From Gandjariella thermophila (GTDB lineage: Bacteria; Actinomycetota; Actinomycetes; Mycobacteriales; Pseudonocardiaceae): a stretch of DNA of 64,000 bases. The position numbers were made by a program, and so were the translations under genes. This document shows, one piece after another, positions 46,670 to 55,896 of the stretch (positions are counted from its first letter, which is position 1; every line of letters begins with the position of its first letter). Below the pieces are notes generated by a model. The model saw nothing but the letters and a program-made list of their open reading frames with translations, made no database searches and was not told the DNA's origin. Where the stretch lies: contig NZ_BJFL01000026.1 of NCBI RefSeq assembly GCF_005405885.1, forward strand, positions 22,798-86,797, in the 5' to 3' direction.

Positions 46670-46731
46670 CAAGTGATAATGCGCACAGCCTGGTTGGCCA
46701 CGCTGCGATCCTGCCACACCGCCGCCGACAT
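46657..46731 (-). CDS. Leader peptide of cimA (Val/Ile codons)
   Basis: 24 codons from ATG 46731, ending AVRIITWRAG and TAG. The run GTG-CGC-ATT-ATC-ACT contains adjacent isoleucine codons, one of them ATT (rare here), plus valine and threonine, all branched-chain-pathway amino acids. It sits directly before the pause hairpin and terminator, the standard layout for attenuation. A GTG 10 codons inside (46701) is an alternative start. The regulating amino acid is inferred from the codons. Confidence 0.8.
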   Translation of the reverse strand: MSAAVWQDRSVANQAVRIITWRAG

Positions 46732-46881
46732 CACCAATCCCCGGACGGGTGTTCCCAGCACGTGGACACCGATCCGGCCATCGTGGCTGGTCAACGGCAC
46801 AGTGGACGCTCCACCCCGGACACGCGCGGCGGGCCCGGCGGGCCACCACCCGGCCGGGCCCGCCGGCGGCGGAATGTCGCG

Positions 46882-47928
46882 TCAGGCCTCGGCGCGGGCG
46901 GCCGTGTTGGAGGACACCAGCGCGGCCAGCCGGTCGCCGATCGCGTAGGTGGCGCCCGGGTGGGTGTGGTCGCGGGTGGCCAGGTCGAACGCCACCGACG
47001 CCTCGATCCGCCGGGCCGACTCGTGCTCGCCGAGGTGGTCGAGCATCAGCGCGACCGACAGCACCGCGGCCGTCGGGTCGGCCACACCCTGGCCGGCGAT
47101 GTCCGGGGCGCTGCCGTGCACCGGCTCGAACATGCTCGGGTGCCGCTTGGTCACGTCCAGGTTGCCGCTCGCGGCCAGGCCGATGCCGCCGGTGACGGCG
47201 GCGGCGAGGTCGGTGAGGATGTCGCCGAAGAGGTTGTCGGTGACGATCACGTCGAACCGGGACGGGTCGGTGACCATGTGGATGGTCGCCGCGTCGATGT
47301 GCTGGTAGGCCACGGTGACGTCGGGGTACTGCAGGGAGACCTCTTCGACCACCCGGGACCACAGCGAGCCGGCGTGGGTGAGCACGTTGGTCTTGTGCAC
47401 CAGGGTGAGGTGCTTGCGCGGCCGGTTCGCCGCCCTGGCGAACGCGTCCCGGACCACCCGCTCCACGCCGAACGAGGTGTTGATGCTCACCTCGGTGGCG
47501 ATCTCGTGGGGGGTGTCCTTGCGCAGCAGGCCACCGTTGCCGGCGTACAGGCCCTCGGTGCCCTCGCGGACCACCACCATGTCGATCTCGCCGGGCTCGG
47601 CGACGGGGCTGCGCACCCCCGGGTACAGCCGGGCCGGCCGCAGGTTGACGTGGTGGTCCAGTTCGAAGCGCAGCCGGAGCAGCAGACCACGCTCCAGGAT
47701 GCCGCTGGGTACGGACGGGTCGCCAACGGCGCCGAGCAGGATGGCGTCGTGCTGACGCAACTCCCCGAGCACGGACTCGGGCAGCAGCTCGCCGGTCGCA
47801 TGCCACCGGGCCGCACCGAGGTCGTAACGCGTGATCTCCGCGTTCGGCACGACCTCGCCGAGCACCTTCAGCGCCTCGGCGATCACCTCCGGCCCGATCC
47901 CGTCGCCTGGGATCACCGCGAGCCGCAT
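46882..47928 (-). CDS. leuB: 3-isopropylmalate dehydrogenase
   Basis: 348 residues from ATG 47928, with GGGAGG upstream. It oxidatively decarboxylates 3-isopropylmalate (and methylmalate) with NAD+. It begins [14 protein letters not shown], with the substrate-arginine region [29 protein letters not shown], and [13 protein letters not shown] (metal Asp) and the [15 protein letters not shown] loop. The leuB stop to the cimA leader ATG is 150 bases, so cimA likely has its own promoter there. Confidence 0.97.
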   Translation of the reverse strand: MRLAVIPGDGIGPEVIAEALKVLGEVVPNAEITRYDLGAARWHATGELLPESVLGELRQHDAILLGAVGDPSVPSGILERGLLLRLRFELDHHVNLRPARLYPGVRSPVAEPGEIDMVVVREGTEGLYAGNGGLLRKDTPHEIATEVSINTSFGVERVVRDAFARAANRPRKHLTLVHKTNVLTHAGSLWSRVVEEVSLQYPDVTVAYQHIDAATIHMVTDPSRFDVIVTDNLFGDILTDLAAAVTGGIGLAASGNLDVTKRHPSMFEPVHGSAPDIAGQGVADPTAAVLSVALMLDHLGEHESARRIEASVAFDLATRDHTHPGATYAIGDRLAALVSSNTAARAEA

Positions 47929-48216
47929 CCACACACCTCCCGGGTAATGGCCCCATTCGTGGGGAACCCCGCCATCCCGCGGAAGGCTACCCGGCGTGCC
48001 CGCCGAAATCGCAGACCGGACACGCTTCCGGGTTGATCTCTCCCGCATTTCGGACGGACGACCAGCGTTTTTCTGACTCGTCCGGGTGTCACCCTAACCT
48101 GTGTGGGGCCGGCGCAGAACGCGTGATGCCCGAGTCGGTGGGTTGACTTCGCCGACCCGGGCACCAGCGACGGGGGTCATCCGGACCAGGCCGCGTCCCC
48201 CCGAACGGGTTCGGCG

Positions 48217-51200
48217 CTAGTCGGCCGGTTCCCGGCCCCCGCCGTCACGCACCCGGACCACCCCGGCCCGCGCCCCGGCGGCGTTGTGGTGTTCCAGCAC
48301 GAGCAGGCCCTGCGCGCGGTCCTCGGCCAGCGCCCGCCGGTCCCGGTTGACCACCAGCGCGGTGCCCGGCCGGGCCAGGTAGGAAAGCGCCGGGTCGCCG
48401 CCGCCCTGCACCCACAGCCCCGGGCGCAGCGGGTCGTAGGACATCGGCGTGGTGATCGCGTCGATGTCGCCGGAGTTCTCGCCCGGTGCGGCGTAGAAGC
48501 CGCTCACCCCGGCGGTGTAGGACAGCCGCGCCGAGTCCCGGGTCGGGTCGATGCCCAGCGCCTTCAGGGAGACCGGCAGCACCAGCACGTCGGTGTCGAA
48601 CACGTTGGTGTCCACGTCGCCGAACTGGCCGTTGACCGGCTGGGTGTCCACCGCGGTGAAGCCGCCGCCGGCGGCTGGTTTGTGCAGGTCGACGGTTTGC
48701 GCGAGGAGCACGTCGGTGCCGGACGGCTTGGTGACGGACACCTCGAAGTCCGGTTTGCCGTCCCCGGTGGTGTCGACGTCCACGAACGGCACCGTGTTGC
48801 TGCCCACGTTGTACCAGTCGCCCCAGGTGGCGATGCCGAACGCGAGCAGCGCGTCGCCCGGCCGACCCTGCGCCTTCGCCAGCGGCGCGGTGGACGCCGC
48901 CCCGACGTAGCGCAGGTCACCGCCGCGTGCCGTGCGGTTGACCGCGCAGTGCGTGGTGACGTGCGGGCCGCAGTCCGGCAGCCGGGGCGAGGTGCCCTGC
49001 AGTTCCAGCACGCTCACCAGGGACCGGTACGCCTGCGCGCCGCTGCCCTGGTCCAGGCCCCGGCCGGTGATGTTGAGCACGGCCTGCGTGTCGCCCGGCC
49101 GCATGCGCAGCGTGTCCGGGGTGGACACCGCGGCGACCGGCTTGGGCGCCGCGTACACCGGGATGCGCAGCGGCACCCCCGCCGAGGCACTCCTTCCCGC
49201 CGAGGCGGCATCGAACCCGCTCTTCGGGGTGAGCGTGATCCGGCCGGAGGCGTCGGCGAGGAACTGCCGGGCCACGCCGAGCTGGGTGGTGGCCACGGTC
49301 GGGTCGACGGTCTTCCGCAGCGCCGCCGGGTCGTCGATCCGCAGCGTCACGGCGAACCGGGCCACGCCGCGCGGGGCGAGCCGCAGCGTGGTGGTGGACA
49401 GCTCGTAGCGCACCCCCGGGATCTCGGTGACCGGCTGGTACGCCGCCCCCATCTCGACCGGGGTGACGCCCTTGTTGACCACCTTGACGGTCTTGGTGAG
49501 CGTCACCGGGCCGCCGGCCTCGACCGCGCCGAACGACACGCTGACCGCGCCGGGGTCGTCGGCGTTCATCGCGAGCACCTGGTTGTCCAGGGCGGCGCGC
49601 GCGTCGATGCGGCCGGCGCCGACCCGCTGCGGCGCGTCGAGGTGGCCGCCGTCATGCACGTCGGCGTCGGCGGTGTTCATCACCGCCGCCTTGACCTCCT
49701 CCGGGGTCCAGTCCGGGTGCGCCTGGCGGACCAGCGCGGCGATGCCGGCGGTGTGCGGGGTGGCCATCGAGGTGCCGCTGATCACCAGTACGCCGTTGCC
49801 GCTGCCACGCAGCGCGGAGGCGATGGTGTCGCCTGGCGCGGCCACGTCCGGCTTGACCGCCGGGCCGCGCACCCCGCGCGAGGTGAACGTGCTCGGCGTG
49901 TCGTCCAGCGCCGGGTCGTAGCTGGGCACCGAGGCGCGCAGCGAACCGGCCAGCCGTACCCGCAGCGTGCCGGCGGCCAGCGCCGGCCGGAGCTGCGCGG
50001 TGGCGGTACCGGTGAACTGGAACATCGGGATGCCGGCGTTGCCCGCGATGCCGGCCGCGAAGTTGTCCAGTGTGGACGACAGCAGCACCCCGGCGGCGCC
50101 GGCGGCCTGCGCGTTGTTCGCCCGCGCCGCGGACCCGCAGCGGCGGGAGGCGTCGTTGTCGTCCCACTCCAGCCAGGCGAACTTCCCGGCGACCCGTGCC
50201 TTGTCGGCCTCGGAGAAGGGGGTGCAACCGTCCGCATTGGACTTCTCGGTCGGCGCGACGGCGGTTTCGGCGCGGTCCAGGGTGTCGTAGCCGGTGTAGT
50301 TCTGGCTGTACTGGCCCGGTTTGGTGCCCGCGTCGCCGGCCTGCGCGCCGTCCCGCAGCACGTAGGAGTCGCGGGTGCTGGCCACGGTCAGCGCCTCCGG
50401 CGTGCTGCCCGGGGAGCCGCCGACGTCGTAGCGGTCGCCGCCGTTGCCCTCGGCGATCACCGGCAGCACGCCGTTGGCGACGAGCTTGCGGACGAACAGG
50501 CTGTCCGGGTCGTCGGGCGCGCCGAAGTCGCTGCCCAGTGACATGTTCACCACGTCGAGGTGGTCGGCGAAGTCGCCGTCGCCGTCCGGGTCCAGCGCCC
50601 AGTCCATGGCCTGCCCGGTGAGATTGGTGGAGCCCTGGCAGCCGAACACCTTGATGGCGTACAGCAGCGCCTTCGGCGCGGTGCCGGGGCCGACCTTCAT
50701 GGCGCGCAACGCGTCCGGGGAGAGGGTGCGGTAGTCGCCGGTGAAGGTGCCGCCGTCCGCGTTGACGCCGAACCCGGCGGCGGTGCCGGCCACGTGGGTG
50801 CCGTGCTCGCCGCAGGCGATCGGGTTCGGGTCCGGGGTCGGCGTGGTGGAGCCGTTCTTGCCGGTGGCGTCGTAGCCGTCGCCGGCGAGGTCGGTGCCGC
50901 CGACCACCTTGGCGGTCGGGAAGTACGCCGGATCGGTTTTCGTGTGGTCGATCTTCTGGTACGCCTCCGGGGTGCCCGGCCCGCCGAAGTCGGCGTGCGT
51001 GTAGTCGATGCCGTCGTCGATCACGCCGATCCGCACGCCGTCGCCGAACCGCCCGTACTGCCGCCACACGTCGAGGGTCTTGGTGAGCTGGACGGCGTTC
51101 GCGTTCTCCCGCGTCTTGGGAACCACGGTGCGGACCGAGCGCACCGCCGGGTCCGACGCCACCTCGCGCACGGTGTTCGCGTCCGCGGTGACGACCACGC

Positions 51201-51627
51201 CGGGCACCGCGTTGGCGGTCCGGTACACCTCGCGGGTGCCGGCGTCCCGGGTCCGTAACCGGGCCACCACCGAGTCGACCAGCCGTGCGGTGTCCGCCTT
51301 CGCGGCCTGCGCGGCCTTCTTGGCCTCGCCCCGGCCGGCGCCCTGGCGCTCCTTCTGCTGGTAGGCGTCCACGGCCGGCTGCCGGTCGAGTTCGACGAAC
51401 GCGGTCACCGTTCCCTGCGCGGCGGCCAGCCGCGGCGACAGCTTCGGCTGCAGCGCGGCGGCCGGCAGGCCGGGATGCGCCGGCACGCCCTGCGCCAGGT
51501 TCCCCGGGTTGGCCGGGTCCGGGGCGGCCGCCGCGACGCCGGCACCGGTCAGCCCGGTGGCCAGGACCGCGGCGAGCACCGCCCGCGCCGTCATGCTGGG
51601 CGCCGGCTTCGGTCGACGGGATCTCAC
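48217..51627 (-). CDS. Secreted subtilisin-family serine protease (S8)
   Basis: 1136 residues from GTG 51627. Signal peptide (about 12-35), I9-type propeptide (about 70-175), then a catalytic domain with Asp204 (GVIDDGIDYTH), His275 (GEHGTHVAGT) and Ser near 622 (ISGTSMATPHTAG). A PA-type insert lies between His and Ser (residues about 450-560, with QAAGAAGVLLSS). After the protease come about 480 residues of beta-rich, Ig-like sequence with an FN3-like start. It probably acts as an exported endopeptidase. It stands alone, with no chaperone or inhibitor beside it. Confidence 0.93.
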   Translation of the reverse strand: MRSRRPKPAPSMTARAVLAAVLATGLTGAGVAAAAPDPANPGNLAQGVPAHPGLPAAALQPKLSPRLAAAQGTVTAFVELDRQPAVDAYQQKERQGAGRGEAKKAAQAAKADTARLVDSVVARLRTRDAGTREVYRTANAVPGVVVTADANTVREVASDPAVRSVRTVVPKTRENANAVQLTKTLDVWRQYGRFGDGVRIGVIDDGIDYTHADFGGPGTPEAYQKIDHTKTDPAYFPTAKVVGGTDLAGDGYDATGKNGSTTPTPDPNPIACGEHGTHVAGTAAGFGVNADGGTFTGDYRTLSPDALRAMKVGPGTAPKALLYAIKVFGCQGSTNLTGQAMDWALDPDGDGDFADHLDVVNMSLGSDFGAPDDPDSLFVRKLVANGVLPVIAEGNGGDRYDVGGSPGSTPEALTVASTRDSYVLRDGAQAGDAGTKPGQYSQNYTGYDTLDRAETAVAPTEKSNADGCTPFSEADKARVAGKFAWLEWDDNDASRRCGSAARANNAQAAGAAGVLLSSTLDNFAAGIAGNAGIPMFQFTGTATAQLRPALAAGTLRVRLAGSLRASVPSYDPALDDTPSTFTSRGVRGPAVKPDVAAPGDTIASALRGSGNGVLVISGTSMATPHTAGIAALVRQAHPDWTPEEVKAAVMNTADADVHDGGHLDAPQRVGAGRIDARAALDNQVLAMNADDPGAVSVSFGAVEAGGPVTLTKTVKVVNKGVTPVEMGAAYQPVTEIPGVRYELSTTTLRLAPRGVARFAVTLRIDDPAALRKTVDPTVATTQLGVARQFLADASGRITLTPKSGFDAASAGRSASAGVPLRIPVYAAPKPVAAVSTPDTLRMRPGDTQAVLNITGRGLDQGSGAQAYRSLVSVLELQGTSPRLPDCGPHVTTHCAVNRTARGGDLRYVGAASTAPLAKAQGRPGDALLAFGIATWGDWYNVGSNTVPFVDVDTTGDGKPDFEVSVTKPSGTDVLLAQTVDLHKPAAGGGFTAVDTQPVNGQFGDVDTNVFDTDVLVLPVSLKALGIDPTRDSARLSYTAGVSGFYAAPGENSGDIDAITTPMSYDPLRPGLWVQGGGDPALSYLARPGTALVVNRDRRALAEDRAQGLLVLEHHNAAGARAGVVRVRDGGGREPAD

Positions 51628-51838
51628 CTGCTCACCCTCACCCGAGGCCGTCTTCGACCGTGTCGGGACACCCCGCGCCGGGCAGGCCTTCCCCCCAGCG
51701 AGCGCCGACGCGGTGCCCGCCCTCGCACGGCACCCGGTCCGACCTCAGACGCAGGAACGTAGCCGCTCCGAGAACCGTCCGGTTAGCCCCGTTTGGCGGG
51801 TGTTCGCCGTGCCGCGGGCACGGCGGCGTTCGATCCGG

Positions 51839-52975
51839 TCAGTCCGACGTGCTCTCCCGGATCAGCCGCTTCTCGGCCAGGACGATGTGCTTGCGAACCG
51901 CCGTGTACAGGGCGCGCCGGTCCTGGGCGTAGGTCCACGGGAGTGCGCCGATGTAGCCGTCCACCAACCGCAGTTGCTCCGCCGCCTCGACGAAACGGCG
52001 CTGCGCCCGCAGGAACCACACCAGCAGGTGGCGCGCGGCGGGTAACCAGGCGTGCCCGAGCGGCGCCACCGCGACGTCCCGGAGGAGGGCACCGATCGCC
52101 GCGGTCGTCTCCGGGGTGTGGTAGCCGGGATGGTCGATCTTCTGCCCCACCAGTTCCTCATAGCGGGCCACCAGTCGAAGGATCGGCAGCAGGCTACCCG
52201 CGGGCGCGTTCGCCGCAGCGGTCTCGGCGAAGGAGTACATCAGTTCGGTGGAGCCCCGCCACTTGGCGCACCAGTACTGCAGGGCGACGGCGTGCGCACC
52301 CACGTGGTGCGCGGCGCGGGCGGTCACCTCGGACCACAGGTGCCGCATGTGCTCGTGCGGCCAGCCCAACCCCGTCGCAACCTGGATCATGCCGAGGTAC
52401 GGCAACGGGTCGGCCGGGGCCAGCCGGGCCGCCTCGTTGAACGCCGGCGGCGCCTGGGCCAGCAGCCGGTGGAACCCGGCGAACTGCTCCTCGGTGGTCG
52501 CGTCGGCCCGCTGCGCGCCGCGGACCTCCCAGGCGAGGTCGACCAGGCTCATGGCGCGGACCAGCGCAGCGTTCGGGTTTCCCGGCTCGGCGGCACGCCA
52601 GGCGCGTACCCAGGAGTCGTCCTCGGCGGCCGCGGCGGCCAGCGATCGCAGCCGCAGCCACCGCCATTCCGGGTCGGAGTTCGCCAGCAGCGCCGATGCG
52701 GCACGCCAGTCACCGCTGGCCGTGGCCTGCCGCGCCCACACCGTTTCCGGGTCGGGGCCGGGCCGGTGCAGGTCCAGTTGGTCGTCCGGCACGAGGCCGT
52801 AATCCTCCGGGCGGAACTCCCAGGCCGGTTCGTCCTCGTCGGGGGCGGCGGATGGCGCGGTCGGCGCGGGCGCCGATGGGGGCTGCGGTCTGCGGAAGGC
52901 TCCCTCCCGGTACCGCTGGACGGCCCAGAGAGCCGCGACAGCGACCGGGATCAGCAGCAACAGTTGGGACTGCAT
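51839..52975 (-). CDS. Membrane-anchored TPR-like protein of unknown function
   Basis: 378 residues from ATG 52975, one base after the stop of the M48 gene, so coupled. One N-terminal transmembrane helix (QLLLLIPVAVAALWAVQRY), a Pro/Ala linker, then a helical repeat-rich cytosolic or periplasmic domain (DPEWRWLRLRSLAAAAAEDD, AWRAAEPGNPNAALVRAMSL, PAFNEAARLAPADPLPYLGMI). The pattern with Trp and Pro at helix starts recalls uncharacterised actinomycete DUF4034-like proteins. The function is not known. Pairing with a membrane peptidase suggests an envelope role. Confidence 0.72.
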   Translation of the reverse strand: MQSQLLLLIPVAVAALWAVQRYREGAFRRPQPPSAPAPTAPSAAPDEDEPAWEFRPEDYGLVPDDQLDLHRPGPDPETVWARQATASGDWRAASALLANSDPEWRWLRLRSLAAAAAEDDSWVRAWRAAEPGNPNAALVRAMSLVDLAWEVRGAQRADATTEEQFAGFHRLLAQAPPAFNEAARLAPADPLPYLGMIQVATGLGWPHEHMRHLWSEVTARAAHHVGAHAVALQYWCAKWRGSTELMYSFAETAAANAPAGSLLPILRLVARYEELVGQKIDHPGYHTPETTAAIGALLRDVAVAPLGHAWLPAARHLLVWFLRAQRRFVEAAEQLRLVDGYIGALPWTYAQDRRALYTAVRKHIVLAEKRLIRESTSD

Positions 52976-52976
52976 C

Positions 52977-54527
52977 TCATGGTCCTGTGGGTGTCGGCGA
53001 TGGGGTGGGCTCCGGCGCGATACCGCGCAGCACGTCGCGGACCGGCCGGGTGTCGGGTGGCTCGGCGACCAGCGCGGCGAGGGCCGCCGCCACGGCGGCC
53101 TCCCAGCCCGGCCGGAACTCGAGATGCGGCGGGCGCGCCCAACTGTGCCGCCAACGGGCGTGGCCGGCATCGGTCAGAGCGGCCAGCACGAGCGGGCGTA
53201 CCACCTCGAGGAACGCCGTGCGCGCGAATTCCCGGGCCAGCCGCCCGCTGGCCCGCCGGGCCGGCTCCGACTTGGGTAGGGCGTCGGCGACGGCGTCCAG
53301 GCAACCGGCGTCGACGGCGTCCAGCAGGGCGGTGAGGTCCGGCACCGGCCTGCGCAGCACCGCCGAGGCCGTGGACAGGAGTCCGCCGGCGGCGCGGAGC
53401 AACGCGGCCTGGCCGGCGCCGCGCACCAGCACGTCCCAGTCCACCGCCCGCTTGGTCGCCGCCTCCGGGGGCAGCGCCAGCAGCGCGAGCCGCGTGCCGA
53501 CCCGCATGGCGTCGCGCAGCAGGCCGGACGCCGGCGGCGTGGAGCAACGCGGCGCGCGACCGTCGTCGGGCAGTGACTCGATGGCGGCGACCCGCTCCGC
53601 CAGGGGCGGATGGGAGTCGTACGGGTCGGCCTCGGCCTCCGGCGGCTCGCGGCGCAACGACTCCAGCGCGCGCTGCCTGGCGGGTTCCCTGAGTAGCGCG
53701 TGCAGGCCGCCGTAGAAGCCCTCCGGTCGCGGGATCAGCCCGGCGTCCCAGCCCACGGAGACGTACCGGTCGAGGTAGTAGCGGTAGGCGGCGTCCAGCG
53801 CGGGAAGCTGGCGCAGGGCCGCGGCCACGTTGTCCCGCCCGGCGACGCGCACCGCCGCCAGGTCGGCGGCGACCTCCTGCCGCCGGCTCACCGACTGGGA
53901 GACACGCAGGTACAGCTCCGCGTACCGGGCCAGCAACGAGCGCATCAGCTCGGTCAGGAACATCCCACCGGGCGGGTGCGCGCGGACCACCGCGAGGATG
54001 CCGGCCCGGCCGCGGACGGTGGCCGCCGCCAACCGCACGTCATGGTTGGCGTAGTGGGCCAGCTCGTGCGCGAGGACGGCGTCCAACTGCGCCGAGGTGA
54101 GCCCGACCAGCAGAGGCATGCCGAGGAACATCCGGCGCCGCCCGGGGAGCAGCCCGAGCAGGTGCACGTCCTCGGTGACCGCGGCGTTCACCTGCGGAAT
54201 CAGCCGGATCTCCTGCGGCGGCCGGGTGCCGACGAGATCGGCCAGCCCGCGCACCCGCGCCCACAGTTCGGGTTGCTCCTCCGGGCTCACCGCCACGCCG
54301 GGGATGTCGCCGCGGCGCTGCCGGGTCATCAGCAGCCCGCGCACCAGCGGGATCGCGACGACGACCGTGGCGCCGATGACCCTGGCCTCGGTGAACACGT
54401 GTGTCGCGGCGGTGTGCGTCAGCAGCACGATGTCGAACGCGGCCAGCCCGACCAGCGCGCCGGCGGTGAGCAGGTAGTAGCCGGCGAGCAGGCCGACCGC
54501 CTGCAGGGCTCGGACGGACACGCGCAT
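52977..54527 (-). CDS. M48-family membrane metallopeptidase
   Basis: 516 residues from ATG 54527. Two predicted membrane segments near the N-terminus (about 10-36 and 50-66), then zinc motif HELAH (His154, Glu155, His158) in DAVLAHELAHYANHDV, with the third ligand Glu expected in RRQEVAADLAAVRVAG. YDSHPPLAERVAAIESL is the HtpX/Ste24 follow-up motif. The C-terminal 200 residues have no recognisable fold. HtpX-like enzymes degrade misfolded membrane proteins. The coupled downstream gene is a membrane TPR-like protein. Confidence 0.88.
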   Translation of the reverse strand: MRVSVRALQAVGLLAGYYLLTAGALVGLAAFDIVLLTHTAATHVFTEARVIGATVVVAIPLVRGLLMTRQRRGDIPGVAVSPEEQPELWARVRGLADLVGTRPPQEIRLIPQVNAAVTEDVHLLGLLPGRRRMFLGMPLLVGLTSAQLDAVLAHELAHYANHDVRLAAATVRGRAGILAVVRAHPPGGMFLTELMRSLLARYAELYLRVSQSVSRRQEVAADLAAVRVAGRDNVAAALRQLPALDAAYRYYLDRYVSVGWDAGLIPRPEGFYGGLHALLREPARQRALESLRREPPEAEADPYDSHPPLAERVAAIESLPDDGRAPRCSTPPASGLLRDAMRVGTRLALLALPPEAATKRAVDWDVLVRGAGQAALLRAAGGLLSTASAVLRRPVPDLTALLDAVDAGCLDAVADALPKSEPARRASGRLAREFARTAFLEVVRPLVLAALTDAGHARWRHSWARPPHLEFRPGWEAAVAAALAALVAEPPDTRPVRDVLRGIAPEPTPSPTPTGP

Positions 54528-54742
54528 CAGGGCCGATCCATTCCGCGGCTCGGCACGGCCAGAACCCGCCGCGGCCGGCGTACGACTGGTGGCAAGGGAC
54601 GCTCCCCCAGGGGCTGAGATCCGTGTCGGCACCGGCCGCCGCGTGCTCTGCGGCGATCCCGGCACCTACTCAGCGCCCAACCGCCCGAAACCGTCACACC
54701 GGCACGAGGCTCCCGACCCCGGCTCAGGCCTCGCGGCAGCCA

Positions 54743-55355
54743 TCACCGGGCGCCGCCAGCCAGCCGCATACGGACGATTCGCTGCGAAGCGACAGGTTCG
54801 GCGACACGCAGCGCTTCCTCGGTGGCGATGCGCGCACCCTCGATCTCTCCTTGGGAGATGTAGGTCATTGCCAGGTCGGTCTGGGCGAACGCTCTGCTTC
54901 GCATACGCCAGGGCTCGTACTCGGCAAGGGCCTTTTCGATCATTCCGGCGGCCCGGTTGACGCAGCCGACGTCGCGAAGAGCCCCTGACCCAGCTCACCG
55001 AAAAGCTCCGTGTGCGTGTCGTAGCCGAGCCATACGGGCTCGCGGTCAGGCCGCGCAGCGTCGAACGAACGCATCGCCGCGTCCACTGCGGCGGTGGTCT
55101 CCCCGACGTCACCCAGCAGGGCGAGTCCCCGAGCCTCAACGGCATGGAGCTGCGTAGCCAGGGTCGGGGTCGCCGAACCAGTGACCGAACGAGCCGTCCG
55201 CACAAGCGCGACGGCAACGAGCGTTGTGGAGGGCGTCGTGTTCGGTCGCCGACCCCTGACTGATCTGTACCGCGAGCCGGCTCATATGCGCCAACACTTC
55301 GGCGGCATAGGGACGATCGCCGGCATGCAGCGCAAGATTGAATGCCTGGATGTTA
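54743..55355 (-). pseudogene. Frameshifted and truncated XRE/TPR regulator
   Basis: Three consecutive frames on the reverse strand carry pieces of one TPR-like regulator C-terminus. They are IQAFNLALHAGDRPYAAEVLAHMSRLAVQ from 55355, then VRTARSVTGSATPTLATQLHAVEARGLALLGDV after a shift near 55216, then MIEKALAEYEPWRMRSRAFAQTDLAMTYISQGE after another near 54945. The 5' half, including the helix-turn-helix, is lost exactly where a 75-base inverted-repeat element begins. It is a dead gene of the same family as the truncated one at 36.8 kb. Confidence 0.8.
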
Positions 55356-55430
55356 AGCGTGTCTCATGTCGCAGCTCGTGACGTGGATCAGCGCTGTTCG
55401 CAGCCCTGCATCGGCCCACTGAGACACGCT
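55356..55430. mobile_element. MITE-like 75-bp element with 11-bp terminal inverted repeats
   Basis: AGCGTGTCTCA (55356-55366) and TGAGACACGCT (55420-55430) are perfect inverted repeats bounding a 53-base centre without coding capacity. The left end coincides with the break in the pseudogene. The size and ends fit a miniature inverted-repeat element or a collapsed insertion sequence. No clear target duplication is visible. Confidence 0.6.
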
Positions 55431-55431
55431 C

Positions 55432-55881
55432 TCAGTAGTTGATACGCCGCACTATTTCTTGATATTCACTCGCGTTGGCCGGCATCAAGATCGACAGTTG
55501 CCGGAAAAAGTCTTCTGCTTCCCGCTTGATCTCACGGATCAATTCTTGTCTATCGACCGTGGCACGGCGGCTCTCCTCGCCAGCTTGCAACGTGATCAAG
55601 ACAAGCTCTGGTCCAACCTTCCTGAGGGAGAGCTTGATCGGCTGGTCCGGAAAATAGGTGTGCGACTCTCCAGAAGCCTCAAGCACCTGGATCATATCGA
55701 TGATGTAAGCCCATAGCTGATCAACGTCGTCCCACATGGATCGGTCAATGACCGTGACGTCGTCAACGACGACCTCGATCGCCCCTTCTACGTGACGCTC
55801 ATCAACTGGCGGCGCGCCGCAATCGGAAAGGGACAAAAATTCACCGGAGGGCGACCGCAGATAGCTCTTTATACTAATCAT
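55432..55881 (-). CDS. Probable immunity protein for the Rhs toxin
   Basis: 149 residues from ATG 55881, 15 bases after the toxin stop. No signal peptide or membrane helix; acidic, with VVVDDVTVIDRSMWDDVDQLWAYIIDMIQVL and an FPDQPIKLSLRKVGPELVLITLQ strand pair. Codon use is markedly less GC-rich than in its neighbours, as in the adjacent toxin tip. Position directly after a polymorphic toxin is diagnostic for an immunity gene, but no named immunity family is recognised. It should bind and block the toxin domain in the cytoplasm. Confidence 0.8.
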   Translation of the reverse strand: MISIKSYLRSPSGEFLSLSDCGAPPVDERHVEGAIEVVVDDVTVIDRSMWDDVDQLWAYIIDMIQVLEASGESHTYFPDQPIKLSLRKVGPELVLITLQAGEESRRATVDRQELIREIKREAEDFFRQLSILMPANASEYQEIVRRINY

Positions 55882-55896
55882 CGCTCGCTACTTCTG

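Noticed and set aside
44858..47956. 1032-codon frame joining cimA to the leuB region
   Set aside because: cimA starts at GTG 46489 with a good ribosome site; the upstream part overlaps the attenuator and leuB out of frame.
47929..48216. Possible second leader peptide/attenuator before leuB
   Set aside because: No run of Leu or other branched-chain codons and no terminator with T-tract was seen between 47929 and 48216.
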